Of a stretch of DNA of 64,000 nt, positions 23,381 to 35,854 are shown piece after piece. How positions within the stretch are numbered: the first letter of the stretch is position 1; every line of letters begins with the position of its first letter. The DNA is from Golubevia sp. BC0850 (lineage: Eukaryota > Basidiomycota > Exobasidiomycetes > Golubeviales > Golubeviaceae). Made by a program: the position numbers and the translations under genes. Below the pieces are notes generated by a model. That model ran no database searches and was not told the DNA's origin. It saw only the letters and a program-made list of their open reading frames with translations. The stretch lies in NCBI GenBank assembly GCA_012976225.1, contig JAAVVG010000010.1:372001-436000 (forward strand), in the 5' to 3' direction.

Positions 23381-24424
23381 ATGCGTTTCTTCTCTCTCTC
23401 AGTCCTCGCCCTCCTACCTCTAGTAGCATCCCATTTCACTTTGGATTATCCAACCTCAAGGTAAGTCACAGTATTTTCATAATTTTCCAATCCGACTACT
23501 CCCTTATTTCACTGGACCTACAACTGCATCTCACTAACGGAAACTCAACAACGGCACCCTCTCTCCGTCTAACCCCACATCTTTACTCTTCACTCATTCA
23601 GAGGATTCGACGAAGACATCGAAGACCAAGCTCCATGTGGTGGTTTCCCAAACGTGGGCTCCAGATCCAATTGGAATTATGAAGAAGGGAAAGTTCAAAT
23701 CGATTCTCATCATGATACAGCCACTGTGAACGTTTACGCGGCTTATACCAATGAAGCAAATGCTTCCACTTTGACTTTGGCTGATTTCACTGGAGGAATT
23801 CAATTACAGAATGCTCTGAATATTGTAGGACAAGGTCAGTAGAGGGCAAAAAGGGGAAGGGGCCGGAAGAACAGTGATTGTTTTGACTGATGCTTGAACT
23901 TGACTTCTCTCTTTTTATCGAATAGGTGAATTCTGCTTTACTAAGAACTTGAGTATGGATGGAAGAGTTGGTCAAGAAGCTACTATTATGGTGAGTGCAA
24001 GTGTATCAGTCGGCTTAAGGGGGTTGGATGGCTTGGATCTAAAAATCTGATACTGTGCTAAACCAATCCAACTATTTACCCTTCTATTCCTCCATTTAAC
24101 ATCTTCTCCTTTCGAACCTCCGAAAATCACAGGTCGAGCACATTTCAGTACACGGTGAGCCTTCATTCTCCCAACCATCATCCCTCATCGTTTACTCACT
24201 CCTCTAAGCTCTTTCCATCTCACTTTACAGGACGTCTCTATCAATGTACCGACGTTGTATTCTCTAATGATACTTCTCTAGGATCAAACATCACCTGTAC
24301 CAACGCTTTGACAGTCGCAGGCGCTTCAACTTCCGACGACAAGGATGGAGCTCAAGACTTGTTTGTTGGAGTTACTGGAGTCGCTTTGATGGGCTTGGGA
24401 TCTGTAGCTGCTCTTTTGCTTTAG
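23381..24424 (+). CDS. BIM1: BIM1-like (X325, LPMO-like) GPI-anchored copper-binding protein
   Basis: BIM1 of Cryptococcus is a GPI-anchored relative of lytic polysaccharide monooxygenases that helps Ctr1 import copper instead of cutting polysaccharides. Five exons (23381-23460, 23602-23834, 23926-23990, 24133-24154, 24231-24424) join in phase to 197 residues. A signal peptide (MRFFSLSVLALLPLVAS) should be cut so that the mature chain starts HFTLDYPTSRG, placing His at position 1 as copper-binding proteins of this fold require. A second histidine cluster, DSHHDTATVNV, supplies the other His ligand. Four cysteines lie in the core. The C-terminus (about 20 hydrophobic residues after a small Ser/Asp-rich segment) is a GPI signal. 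Exon 4 has only 22 bases. It is divergent from the Ctr gene. Confidence 0.88.
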
Positions 24425-24935
24425 ATGAGGAGAAGTGGGTAATGAGAGGTTGGAAAGCGTAGGGCGTAGAGTCGTCGGTGTAGCCTCGTTTTTCGATTAG
24501 GGTTGAATAGGATGAAGCGTTCTTGGATGAGGTCAAGTTCTTCTTCTGTCAGTCAGAAATGTTTTCAATGTGGCAATTGAGGCCTTGAGGCTGTAATGCG
24601 AATACAAGTCCTCTGCTTAATTTTGACAGCACAGAGGAGGGGACTTGGGGTGAGGCGGTGAGGGAAGGGAGATGGGAGGGGAATGGGGAGAGCCTTTTCC
24701 TCTTTTCTCTCTTTTTTTTTCTTTTTTTTTTCTTCTTTTTTGTAAAGAAACATATTGCACCAAAAATAAGAGAGAAGGAAGAGGATCATAAAAGAAAGTA
24801 CTCACGCTGCGCGTTAGCGGGTTGAAGATCTACTTTTGGATGCTTGTTGGACCTTTGGACCTTTTGGCTTCAAACCACAAGGATCAGAATCAGGCATTCA
24901 ATTCCGTCCAACTTCAAGATTAGTTGGTAAAGTAG
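24425..24935. other. Intergenic between BIM1-like and vezatin-like genes
   Basis: Contains a T-rich run (24710-24745) and a G-rich stretch before it. No coding signal; it probably holds the BIM1-like 3' untranslated region and the next promoter. Confidence 0.5.
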
Positions 24936-27900
24936 ATGGCTGAGCCAGTCTTCATCGAAGGTTCACCTCAGTATGAGTATGACTTGAATGCTGGTGAGTA
25001 CAGCTTCTTCGAGTGCGGTGGCTGCTGTTCGGAAAGGGGAAGGGTTGAGACCTCATCGTGAAGCTGGCTGGTCGGACTCTTGCTTTGACTAGAAAAGAAG
25101 TTGGTTAGATATGAAGGATAAAAAACAAAGAATCAGTTGGAAACCAAAGACAGCAGAAGATTCGCAGTAGAAGTGTCCAATTTGACCATGCATCCACTGC
25201 CACCGATGCTAACCCGCTTCACCTCTTCACCTTCTTCTTCTTCAGGTGAACAACTGAATGGAGAACCTGATGAATCTTTAACTCTAGCCGATCTGTATTC
25301 AAGAATGCCACCTCCACCACCTCGACCTCCTTCAATAGCTTCTCTATCTTCTAGAAACTCCAATCGACCACTTTCAGCTGTCTCCGCAACTTCATCCTAT
25401 CGAACTCAATCTCAACCTGATCCTGGTCCTTCATATGGTCTAACTCCTCCATCTCCAAGGATTGCAATCGAATTAGCTCAACAACAAAGAGATAGAGATT
25501 CAAGACAAAGTGAGGAACAGAGGCAAAGTTGGCAGTCTTTGACTCAATCTCAATCTCATGGTTCCATCTCTTCAAGATCTAGTCTCAGGAATTCAACCTC
25601 TGGGAATCTGAATACTTCAAGAAGAAGAACTAGCAGGAGAGATAATGAACTCAAGGGGATTGGGATTGAAAGAGTACCTTTACCGCAAGCTTTGAGTTCC
25701 TCCTCATCCTCCTCTTTGAGGGGAAACGGCAACTCCCTTCCGTCAAGTCCAAAGATCAGAGCCCAGCCTCAGATGAACAGAGAAGATGAGAAACCGGTTG
25801 GGAAGACGATGATTGGTGGAAGAGGGGCTGTGAGGAAGTTTGGGAAGGAACTGGGTGGTGCTCTATTCATGCTGCTGGTTGGCTTCCTCTGGCCTGCTTT
25901 GCTTTCAGTGCTGGTGAGTTCTCAGAAGATTCAACAGAAGCTTGGAAAAATAGGAAGAGAGATGAGGTCTGGGTCATGAATGCTGAGACAACGTCAAACC
26001 ACGTTCCTCTTTCTCAGGGATCATTCGCTTCGAACAAGAGCACAACTCGAAATCTACCCCAATCTTCTCAATCGAGACCAACTTCAATCTTAACTTCAAC
26101 CATCGCATCTCCCTCCGCTGGTCCTGGATCCTTGGCAGAAAGATTCAAGTACGCAATCTGCACCTCATTCCTCCTCGCACCTTCAATCTCAATTTCATTC
26201 TACGACGATGCCCCTCCTCTACTCAATGACCCAGAAGCTGATGCAGAAGCAGAAGCTGAACTCGAAGCTCATGCTAAAGAGTCAGCTGGTCTTAAGCCTT
26301 CTAGTCCAACTACCTCTTCGCCTCCCCAGCTTGCAGCGCCTGCTATAATGAGCTGCGTGTGCTCCTCCTCCAACAGACTTCTACCACCCCCTCCTTCAAG
26401 CTGGATCTCAATGTCGGAGCGTAATGGATTCAGATCAAGTTCCTCAAGTCTACCCACTCTTACCTATCTCGGCGCTCATGTTCGATCAGCTTCAATCTTG
26501 GCTTTGGCTGCTTTCCGATTCTTTAGTTCCAGTTGGAAAGATTGGTTCAGAGTCTCTCTCCTGCTGGCCTGTCTAGTCTGGTCGATCTTTCTACTTCCAG
26601 GACTGGGTCTCAGCGTCTCCGATGAAGATAGAATGACTTTTCTACTCGATCTAGCTCCTCAACCTCAACTTCTTCGAACCGGATTGGGGAGAAAGACGAA
26701 AGCCTACGTTCAATCTGGTAGTCCTTCAAGATCGCTACTCAGATACGCAACTCCTAATCGATTGACTCCTAGAGACAAGGCTAGATTGGCTAGTGAAGCT
26801 GTCAAGAGCGCTAGAGATCTCGTTCTGGCTGCTCATGCCTTCGATATATCGGTGAATGCTGGGATTGCTGCTATTCAGGAAGTGGAATTGGTCGCTAGAG
26901 GGTATAAGATGTGAGTCTTCTAAACGGGATTCTGACTTACGGAAGAAGAACGTGAAAGACGTTTTGCTGATCTCGCATATCTCTCATCCTCACTTCGAAC
27001 TGCCAGAACCCATCCTTTACCTCCTATCTCGAGGATAGAGGCCGGATCCTCCTCTTTAGCAGCCTATGCTTCTTCTCCACCTCGATCCAGATCTCCTTAC
27101 GGCTCAGCTCCTCCAAATGGATCCAATCCTCTTCATCAGCAAGACGCACGACTGCCGAGCTCCACGTTCGAGAGAAAGCACAATCCCAGGTCTCTCTCCT
27201 ACTCGGGCATTCCTTCTCCCATTGGAGCAGACGGTGTTCAATCTTTCTCATCCCAGCAAGAACCAAGAAGACTGGAAGCTCTGCGCAAAGCGGTCGTTCA
27301 GATCCTTTCAGCAGCTGATCGTTCCTGCCGATCGACCACGAGTCAATTGGCTCCGCTAGTGGAGAAGGAAGAACTAGGACTACTAGGGGAAATGTACTCG
27401 CTCGACGGATCTGGAGAAGGTCTAACCAAATCAGCTTCCATGAGCTCTTCAGTGGCGGACAACCCTGGCCGACAAGAAGCCCCGCCTTCTTCTGATGTCG
27501 AGGAACTAGAGGACCAAAGTTCTTGGAGTGGGAGAAGTGGCGGAAATTGGACTACTCCTCGAAATTTTGGAAGCTCTTCAAAGAGGTTGAGCATCTTGAA
27601 TGATGGTCCCTTCGATCTCTCTCATTCTTCGTCGATTGGAAGTAGCAAGCAGAAAAGGCTGTCACTCCTTTCAAACGGTTCGAACGCCGATCGAGAAAAG
27701 GAGAGAGAAATTGGTGCAATCAGTCCTGTTCCATCCGGTTCGAGGTCCAATCGCAACAGCGGAATCTTCGATTCGGTGTCCAATCACAGGATGAGCTCAG
27801 GTGCAGCTGTCGGAGGCAGCATCGGAAAGCGAGGTTCTCGTCTAGGCTACGTCTTGGATGGAGTTTCAAAGGCTGGACCTAACGAATCTGCAACTTCGAA

Positions 27901-29758
27901 ACGGTTGAGCTACACTTCTTCGAATCACTCTCCAGGGGCGGCGGCAACTTTTGGAGACACCTCTGCTACTTCTATCACTACTGGAGTCAGCACTCAAGCT
28001 ACCAGCGTCAGTGGAACAGGAGGAAGCAAGCGTCTAAGCTTACTCGGATTCTCAGCAGCACCAACTCACAGCGAGTCGAACAGTCCTGCTAGATCACCCG
28101 TCGCACCTCCTCAACAGCAACAGCAACAAGAGCCTCACTCTTTGCTGTTCCTCAAGTCAAGTTTCGAGTCCTTCCATTCAACAAGAAGGCGAACGCTCTG
28201 TCATCTTCTAGCTTTGGACTTCACTTTGAGCGACAAGGTCACTGGAGGGGAGAAGGCAGTCTTAGGAATGGAGCTACAAGACTTTTGGGACTTGGTGCTT
28301 CGATCCATGAGAGAGATGACGAAGTCGTTCGAGGAGCAGAAGGTCTCGATGGGCCAAGAGGTCAAGTCTGCCTTCAGTCTGAACAAAGACAAAGCCTCCG
28401 ACGTCAAGAAGGGCTCTCTCCTCGCAGCTCCTGATCAATCAGAACTCACTGGAACTAAAGGAGCATTCGGTCATCTGGGACTGGAAGATCGGATCGGAGT
28501 CATGGCAGTGTCGCTACGAGCCCTTCAAGCCAAGCTGAGCGCATGTTCTGAAGATCTCAATCTCAAGTCACCCCCTCACCTTCACGGGGAAGCAGCTTCA
28601 AGCCCGATTCAAAATTCTCACCTTTCCCCTTTCAAGTCCGAAGTGCGAAGCAACGCCGAGTTATCTGCGAAGCAAGAGCAGGTGGAGAGAGTCTGGGATA
28701 GCTTTCAAGAGGATCTTCTAGCGCTCTCAGCGGAATGGGAAGCTGGATCCAAGATTCTGAGGAAAGAGAAAGTCCGAGCTCCAAGTCCTGCTTATTCCGA
28801 ACTTCTTAGGCCTAACAGTGCTGCCAGAGATCTAGATTCACCTCAAGAAGTCGAGGAAGATGCTTTGACTAGCACGAATGGTTCCAAGCCTTGGAGGAGA
28901 TCCGATTCGACTACCGATTCTTCAGACGGCCCCCCTGATCCTCCGAGTGGAACTTCACTCTACGCTCTCAGACGTTTGGAAGGTGCTGATGGCACCTCGG
29001 AGACTTTGGTTCCGAATGGAAAGTTCAGTACTCGAGACACAGACATGGATGACGAGATGTCTGACTTGGCTCAGATGTTGTTGAACTCAACTTCACCCGA
29101 TCATCTTCCACCTCCAGGTCTTGAGCAAGTCTTCGAAAGCATCGCCGGCATGGCGGATTCAAGCTATGGTGGTGGATCGGATGGCTCTAACCTAGGCCTA
29201 GGCAAGATGACTAGAGAAGAGAGAATCAAGAAAGCAAAGGAACAAAGAGCTAAAGCTTTGATTCAACAAGATGCAAAAAGAGAAAGAGCTAACAAAGAAG
29301 AAGCAGAAGGAATGGAACCTGCTGGTATGGTTAGAGAATTAAAGGATGTCATCAAGGCTCGAAGAGAATCTAGAATGTTGGGTCAAAGTGTTGCCTCGCC
29401 TATTCCTTCTCCTTCGATCGAACCTGCAAACGCTTCTCCATCTCAACTAGGATCTCCTCTGGAACTAGGAAATACTGGTGCTTTTGCATCGAATTCTTCT
29501 TCGTTAGCTTCCGTTCTATCTGCTCGCTTAGCCTCTTCTTCTCCACAAGTCCAAGTCCAAGAATCTCCATCTACTACAACTTCAAAGTCTAGATCTCGAA
29601 GGAGTACAGAAGTTGCAAGTAGGAATCGTCAATCGGTAGTCATGGACAACAAGGTTTGGAGAAATTCTCAAGATCTATTGAGCGGGTCGAATTTGAATGG
29701 GATGCATTCGGTTCCACTCCAGGAAGGTCCCATCGTTCCTCTTAAAGGCTCTACCTAA
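24936..29758 (+). CDS. Large vezatin/Inp2-type (myosin-binding) membrane protein
   Basis: Exons 24936-24993, 25168-25913, 26018-26910 and 27007-29758 join in phase to about 1482 residues. The central part fits the fungal vezatin / peroxisomal myosin-binding family (Pfam Vezatin, yeast Inp2): hydrophobic segments LGGALFMLLVGFLWPALL, YAICTSFLLAPSISI and VSLLLACLVWSIFLLPGL, then a helical region (RLTPRDKARLASEAVKSARD) and the block AIQEVELVARGYK continuing ITHPLPPISRIEAG across the third junction, which is characteristic of the family. In yeast, Inp2 links peroxisomes to Myo2 for inheritance; whether the cargo is the same here is inference. Residues after about 660 are Ser/Thr-rich and disordered, with several repeats of a KRLSLL/KRLSIL type and a basic C-terminal helix (TREERIKKAKEQRAKALIQQ). 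Confidence 0.78.
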
Positions 29759-30841
29759 CTAAGCTCTCCTTATTTCTGAAGCAATCCGGGTTCAACGTTC
29801 GTTCGTTGTTCTTGATGCCTGCCTGTCAATCAACTTTACCACCCATTTGTCTTTTCTCTTTCCCACGTCCTTCTTTTTGCACGACCCATCCAATTCTCTT
29901 TTCCTCATCTTATTTCTCTTTCGACCTTATTTCATTTCTTCCCTCTGTGTTCCGAACATCTAAGCTCATTTTGCGTCACCCTTGCTTCCTTCTTTCTGTA
30001 ATTATCAATATCTCATTGTTTTCCTTATTTCACGAATTCCCATACGATCTTCAATTCACGACCGGCTGTTTGATGAGTAATCAAGAAAGTGTAATAGCCA
30101 GATGGGAGCCGTGTTCGAAGAGACGTCTTCACATTGGCTTGAAAGCTCCTTTGATATCCGATTGGTTTGTGAACGATAAATTTGATTTGAGAAAATGGTA
30201 AAAAGAGAAAGAGGAGACAGAAACACGATGTTGATATTTGTTACGAAAGGAAAAGAGAGGGTGGGGGGTAGAGGGGGTAAATAGACTTGGCAAATGAATT
30301 GATGTTTAGTTAATCCAGAGGGAGGGAGTTGAAAGGTTACATGAATTTAGAACAACGAAATCACCTAGGAGAAACGATCAAAGAAAATTTGACTAAGGGG
30401 ATTATACAAAGCATGGGAGGGATCAAAAAGTAAAGAAGTAGGAATGAAGGAGGTCAAGTGTGGGAGAGTCCGCTGCTTTCTCGAGTCGCTGTCCGCCATT
30501 CTTATTCCCGCTTTTCTTTCCCTCGCTCAAGCTACTTTTGCAATTTGGACCCCATATCCAATTCTGATGACAGGTGACAAGCCATCTCCTCTTCTTCCTG
30601 CCCCTAGATTTTCAACTTCAGTTCAGCTCTCCTCCCTCTTTTTCTCCTAAAGAACCTTAAAAGATTGCACGAATGAAAAAGTGAAGCATCTCTAGTCGAT
30701 GAAAGGTTGCGAATTGTTCTAGAGAGACCCCACGAGAAGAAAGGCAGGCCCAAAAGGAAGAGTGTCCGGTTCGATTCAAAATAAAAAGGAGAGCGCTGAA
30801 GTTGATGATTTGTGCTTTGGTCTGTTGTTTTGTTTAATTCT
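29759..30841. other. Convergent 3' intergenic region, about 1.1 kb
   Basis: Lies between the vezatin-like stop (plus) and the DUF3405 gene end (minus). CT-rich on the left, GA-rich on the right, with several short open frames but none with coding character. Confidence 0.5.
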
Positions 30842-33800
30842 TTAAAAGGAAAAGAGGAAACGAGAGGAAAGGAAAAGGTTAGAGTTGGAAAGATAGTTAG
30901 AACCAGATCTTGAACTTGAAAACAAATGACCTGGGCTCGTACTCACGATTCGTTTGATAGGATGAAGTAAGCTTGGAGCTCTACAAACGTTCTCATTAGC
31001 TTTCCAACCAGTATAAATTTCCTTTGAATGACCACCATCATAATAAAAACTAGAGTCTCTCATGACTTTTTCATGAATTTGTTTATAAAAGTCAGGTCGA
31101 TTGATTCTACTGTCCAAAACCATTGGATCCCAATGATGTCTAAAGTAAACGGGATGAGGAACGAAGACACCCTTGAAAGGAATTGGAAGATTATGAGTAA
31201 ATCCAGCTTCAGGATAGAAAGAATGATCATGACTTGTAGGTAATTGAGAATGAAGGACTAAAGTTGTTGGCCAAGCTTCACAATGAAGTGATTTCTTAGC
31301 TTCACTGTTAACCACATTCATTGCATCTAATAGACCTCTTGACATTCTCATGTTGGTTCCTATCGAAGCCCTTCGATCTGTATCTTGTCCAGGTGGATAG
31401 TTTTGAACATCGTATTCCCAGAACCAACCACTTCCCCGTGGATCAAAGATTGGACCTAAAGTAATCAAGTCTGCTTCTTGACCTCGACTTTCTGTTAGGG
31501 TCGTATTGTCTGCCCAATTGGCTTCAGAAGATGAAACGTTTCGAACGAACCAGGTGTCGTACTTGTCTAGTCCTACGTGCATGGCTTCTCGTCGAGCGTA
31601 GTCTGGGGAAGTGATCGAGAATGAAAAGGCAAAGAGAGCTTAAAGTCATTCTGGGTTCCATTTAATTTCTGCTGAAATAAGTCAGAGAATCACGCCAGCT
31701 CTCTTCTCTGTCGACTCACCTTCAATTCCCTCGAAGAAGTCCAGATAGTTTCCAATATACCTCACATCCATCTCCCAATTGTAAATGAAATCGTATTCTT
31801 GATGATCCAAGTAAAACTTTTGTAGAGCCATAAGACACGATCGGTAAGAACTATTGAGGGAAATTCACAAGAAAAAGAGTCAGTCAAATCGCTTCCTCTC
31901 AAATCATTTCCTCCACTTTCAATTTGGATGACAAAATTCCTGTTTTGACCCACCTTTGAGCAAACATATGATTCAAAAACTTTCCAGGTAAACCAGGATA
32001 AAGAGCGCACATTTCATCTTCAGTCCATAATTCGACTAGACCCCAAAATTCTCGAGGAACAGAAGATCTCAAAACGTTTAATCGATCCCATTCAGAGGTG
32101 AAGACAGAAAGATGACGTCCGTGAACTTCGACTAGGATTCGAATGTCATAAGGAGTTGAGGGATTGTTCAAGGAAAGTTCGGTGATGATAGCTCGAAGAT
32201 TGAGAATGTCGTCTTCTCGCTAGAGAGGAGAAGATAGAAAGAAGAAGGTCAAAGTCAGAACATGAGACTAGCCGCAACCTTTCGAGGCAGATTGAAGCGC
32301 TAGTGAAACTGGCTTCTTTGCGCCAACGATGAGAGGTTGATGATCGACCTGAAGAGCGATTGCTTTCTTTTCCTCCGCATCTTGTTTCTATGCTTTTCCC
32401 TACAGCGCAGACCTCCAGATCTAGTTTGTAGTTCTCTTGATATTCCAAACCCTGTTCCCAGTAGCAATTATCTCCTTCGACCTTGCTATGACCTTGCGTT
32501 CCCTGCTCTCTCTTCCTCCCTGTCTCCTTGTCCTGCCTCTCATCACCACCACCCAACCCAATCTCCAAATCTCAGAAAAACTCACCCAAACATAACCTTC
32601 GTAACTTCTCATGACGAGGGCAGTCCTTTTGGTTTCCGGAGTAGTAGTACCTTTCCCTTCTCTATCTCTACCATTCCCATCATTCCCAAAGACATTTCCA
32701 GTAGAATGACCATTAGAATTGATGTCCTCTCCAAGAGCGCCTTTCCCTTTATTCCAATTAGGATCAGCACCTCTTTCTCTCTCTCTTTGTTCAAAGCAAT
32801 TATCCATCAACCCTCTCCAATCAGGGAAACTGACCGGACCCAATTCTTCACTTCTAACGTTAGCTTTCCACATTCTGTCTCTTAGATGTCTTTCCCAATT
32901 TCCTTCGTCCATATCTTTAGGTTTCTTAGGACCAAAAAGGGAATCAGTTCTATTGAAAAGTGGAGCTTTCTTTTCTTGATTTGGATAATCCTTAGAATCG
33001 AATCCACCATTTAACAGATTAGGATTCAAATTCTCTTGATTTTGAACAATAGGTTTAGGGTTATCATAATCATTATCCCACAATTCTTCTCTTTCCTTTC
33101 TAAGTTTTTCCTCTTCTTCATCGACGTCTTGTCTATACCAAATCCCCAAACTTTCATCAGTATACATTTCATATCTACCTCTATAAGTCAAACATTTATC
33201 GAAATCCATTTTGACTTGAGAATAACTTCCAACTAAAGGTAATGGATGATTGGAAGGGGTTTTATATAAATGAGAAGGTGACAATTGAATTGGAACAGAT
33301 TTGGGTCCTGGACATTGATAGGATGAAGAACTTGAAGAAGGATTGGATGAAATTGGAGGTGTGATTGGATTCGATTTTGATGGAGGTGAAGAATTGTCTA
33401 GTAGATTTCCTGTGATGGGATCTGACCCTCCTCCAGCTCCTCCTGCGTATTGAGTTGGAATGATTGGATACGGATCGACTCTGTTTGTGAGTGAGGAGGG
33501 AGAGAAGTGGCGGGATAAGGTTCCATTCAAAGGATTAGAAATCATAGATCATCTTGAAGAAGGAAGCCTAGACATCTGAGCTCCCCTACTTCCAGCAAGC
33601 TGTCTCGGTGATGCCCCTGCCCTCTCCTCATCACTGTCAGTAGATCTCGAACTATACTCTATACTCTACTCACCTAACATAAGTCATCTCTCTCCACTCA
33701 GTCCAAACTGCACCAAAGATTCCCCAAGCCATCAAAGTACCACAAACCCCAATGAAAACCAAGCTCTTCCATCTTCTGAGTAGTAAACCTAATATCCTTT

Positions 33801-34161
33801 GAAGAATGAGTGGAATTTGAATGACGTAGTAACCACCATAACTACCACCACCTAAATTTAAAGAGAAAGTTCCTGGATTTGTCGTCGTTGATTGATGATA
33901 AGGTGAATTTAAAGGATGATGATGATGGTGATTGTTAGAAGAAGAAGAAGAGGATAAACCAGGTGAAGGTAAACTACCACCATGAGGAGGTGAAGAAGGT
34001 CTAGAAGAAGGTCTAGAATGAGATGGAGTTGAAGGATTGGTTGGATGAAATCGATAAGGTGGTGGGGCTGATGATGATGATGATCCTTGATTCGAATTAA
34101 TGGGAATGTTGGATGAACCATTGGGTGTTAAGGATGGTGTTAAATAAGATTTCTCGTTCAT
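30842..34161 (-). CDS. DUF3405 family type II membrane protein (putative glycosyltransferase)
   Basis: Exons 33674-34161, 32586-33480, 31954-32219, 31720-31850 and 30947-31602 join in phase to about 812 residues. The last coding bases are uncertain: either read-through to a stop at 30842 or a final splice to an AATTAA exon about 110 bases further on. A cytosolic Pro/Ser/His-rich tail of about 130 residues precedes one membrane segment (SLVFIGVCGTLMAWGIFGA), so the bulk faces the Golgi or ER lumen. The DUF3405 core shows TPYDIRILVEVHG, WTEDEMCALYPGLPG, then YRSCLMALQKFYLDHQEYDF, YNWEMDVRYIGNY and ADLITLGPIFDPRGSGW. The acidic WEMDVR centre is reminiscent of a DxD-type site, but no activity is proven for the family. 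Confidence 0.85.
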
Positions 34162-35854
34162 CTTGAGCGATTAGGGATAGAGTAGGAGAGGGAGAGGGAG
34201 AGGGAGCGCGTGGGAGAAGAGAAGAGGAGGAGCAGAAGTGCTACTGATTGGTCTCCCTTCAGCTAAGTTCCAAGATGTTTGAAGAGGAGTGATGGGTGAT
34301 GTTCCTTCTTGATTTTCAATAGAACGAACAACCTTGTTTGAAAAGAAGACTGCCTGACTTGCTACTGACTGACTTGACTGGGTGATTGAATCGACCCAAC
34401 CCAATCAAAATTCGATTAGATCTACCAAACAGGCAATGGAAGCTGTTCTACTCCTTTGCTGTTGCCACTGACTAGAAGTTCGCCGTAAGCTTCTCTTGAA
34501 AAGAAGCAGAAAGAGGGAAGAAGGTGGAATGAAGAGGATGAAGAAAGAAGGATTGCAAGAGGAAGAACACACGGAACTCAATTCGCCTGCTACTCTATAG
34601 CCTCGCTCTATTTAAAGACTCGCCCCTTGAAATCACGACCCTTCAGAGAAAACGCGGCTCCCATCTGTTTTTATTCTGATTCAAACAATAGGATCCGGAA
34701 ATGCAGTCAAAGCTGTCTTTTGAAAGTTATGACAGAGAGTAAAAGAAAAAGAAAAGACCCCCCCCCTCCTCTCTCTTCTCTGGCCGAGGCGTCTTCAATT
34801 TCATCAAGCTCTTGGGGCTACAAAGGAGTTTGTCGGCTCTGGTCTTCGCTTGTGGAATTCATTTTTGGTGAGGCTGCAGTGTAGAGGGGTTCTCAGCTTG
34901 ATCGCTTCGCAGTTCGCTCACTCTTTTTCGCTATCGACATCCATCCCAGCCCCTTGAACCCCCATCTCCTCCATTCTTTTTAGTAGATGAAGCTTGACTT
35001 TCCATCATGGAAGATGTGCTTCAAGATCATCAGATACTAAGCCGAACCTTTCAACCAGTTTCTTTCTATGATAACACAGCTTCACATGAAGCTGTCACTT
35101 GAATTCTGGACCTACACATAGAGCTCTTGTGTTCGCAGTCAAGTCTCTCTCGATTTCAGCTATCACCCTTTCTTGCTTGCTCCTCAAAGAGCCGGCCGTG
35201 AATTGAAGATCGGTACTAACACTTTCTTCTGTCGCCAACTAAAGAAATTGTATGGCGTCGTATCTTTCCCTCAAAAAAGCAAAATTATCTTCTATTCTCT
35301 TGAGAGTGAAGTCTGAATAGCTCTTTATTAGAAAATCAAAGCCTGTGAGATCTCGATCCTCAATCTGCGTCTTGAAAAAAAAAAAAAGAGTTCAAACTGC
35401 GATTACGATTTCTGAAAAGGATTACAAAAGTGGTAGGAGACGGGTTGGAAGTGTTTCAATCTCCATTGATTCAATGGCCAATTCGGATCTCATACGACAT
35501 TTGAAGATTATCATATAGGAGTTGTAGTAAAGCGATTGAAGAGAAAGTGACAGAATCAAACGAAGAAGACACAAGACTAAGTGGGACCTGCCCGTCTATA
35601 CCACGACAGCACAGCAAAACTTTCCCTCATTCTGAGCAACTCGATCCCCTGTCAATCAGCTGAGTAGAAGCAAACACATTTAAAAACATGTTTTGATCAG
35701 TCAAGTAGCTCAAGAAACACCTGAAGCTTCAAGCCATGGGTCTGTATGCGCACTTACTCAACATAAAGTGGCAGAATTGTTTCGGGGACATTCTTCTTGA
35801 TTCAGTCCAATCTCTTCCTGTCATTGGAGAGGAAAAATCCCACTTCAAGCCTCA
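34162..35854. other. Intergenic region, about 1.7 kb
   Basis: Lies between the start of the DUF3405 gene and the 3' end of the TPR/F-box gene, both on the minus strand. It includes a C run near 34759 and an A run near 35380. No open frame shows coding character; I see no RNA gene or transposon. Confidence 0.5.

Noticed and set aside
32337-32885. Long plus-strand frame opposite the DUF3405 gene.
   Set aside because: It is a low-complexity antisense shadow of a conserved exon and its intron.
34627-34884. Plus-strand frame of 85 codons in the 1.7-kb gap.
   Set aside because: No family signature, no splice context, and it crosses a C homopolymer; composition resembles the non-coding surroundings.
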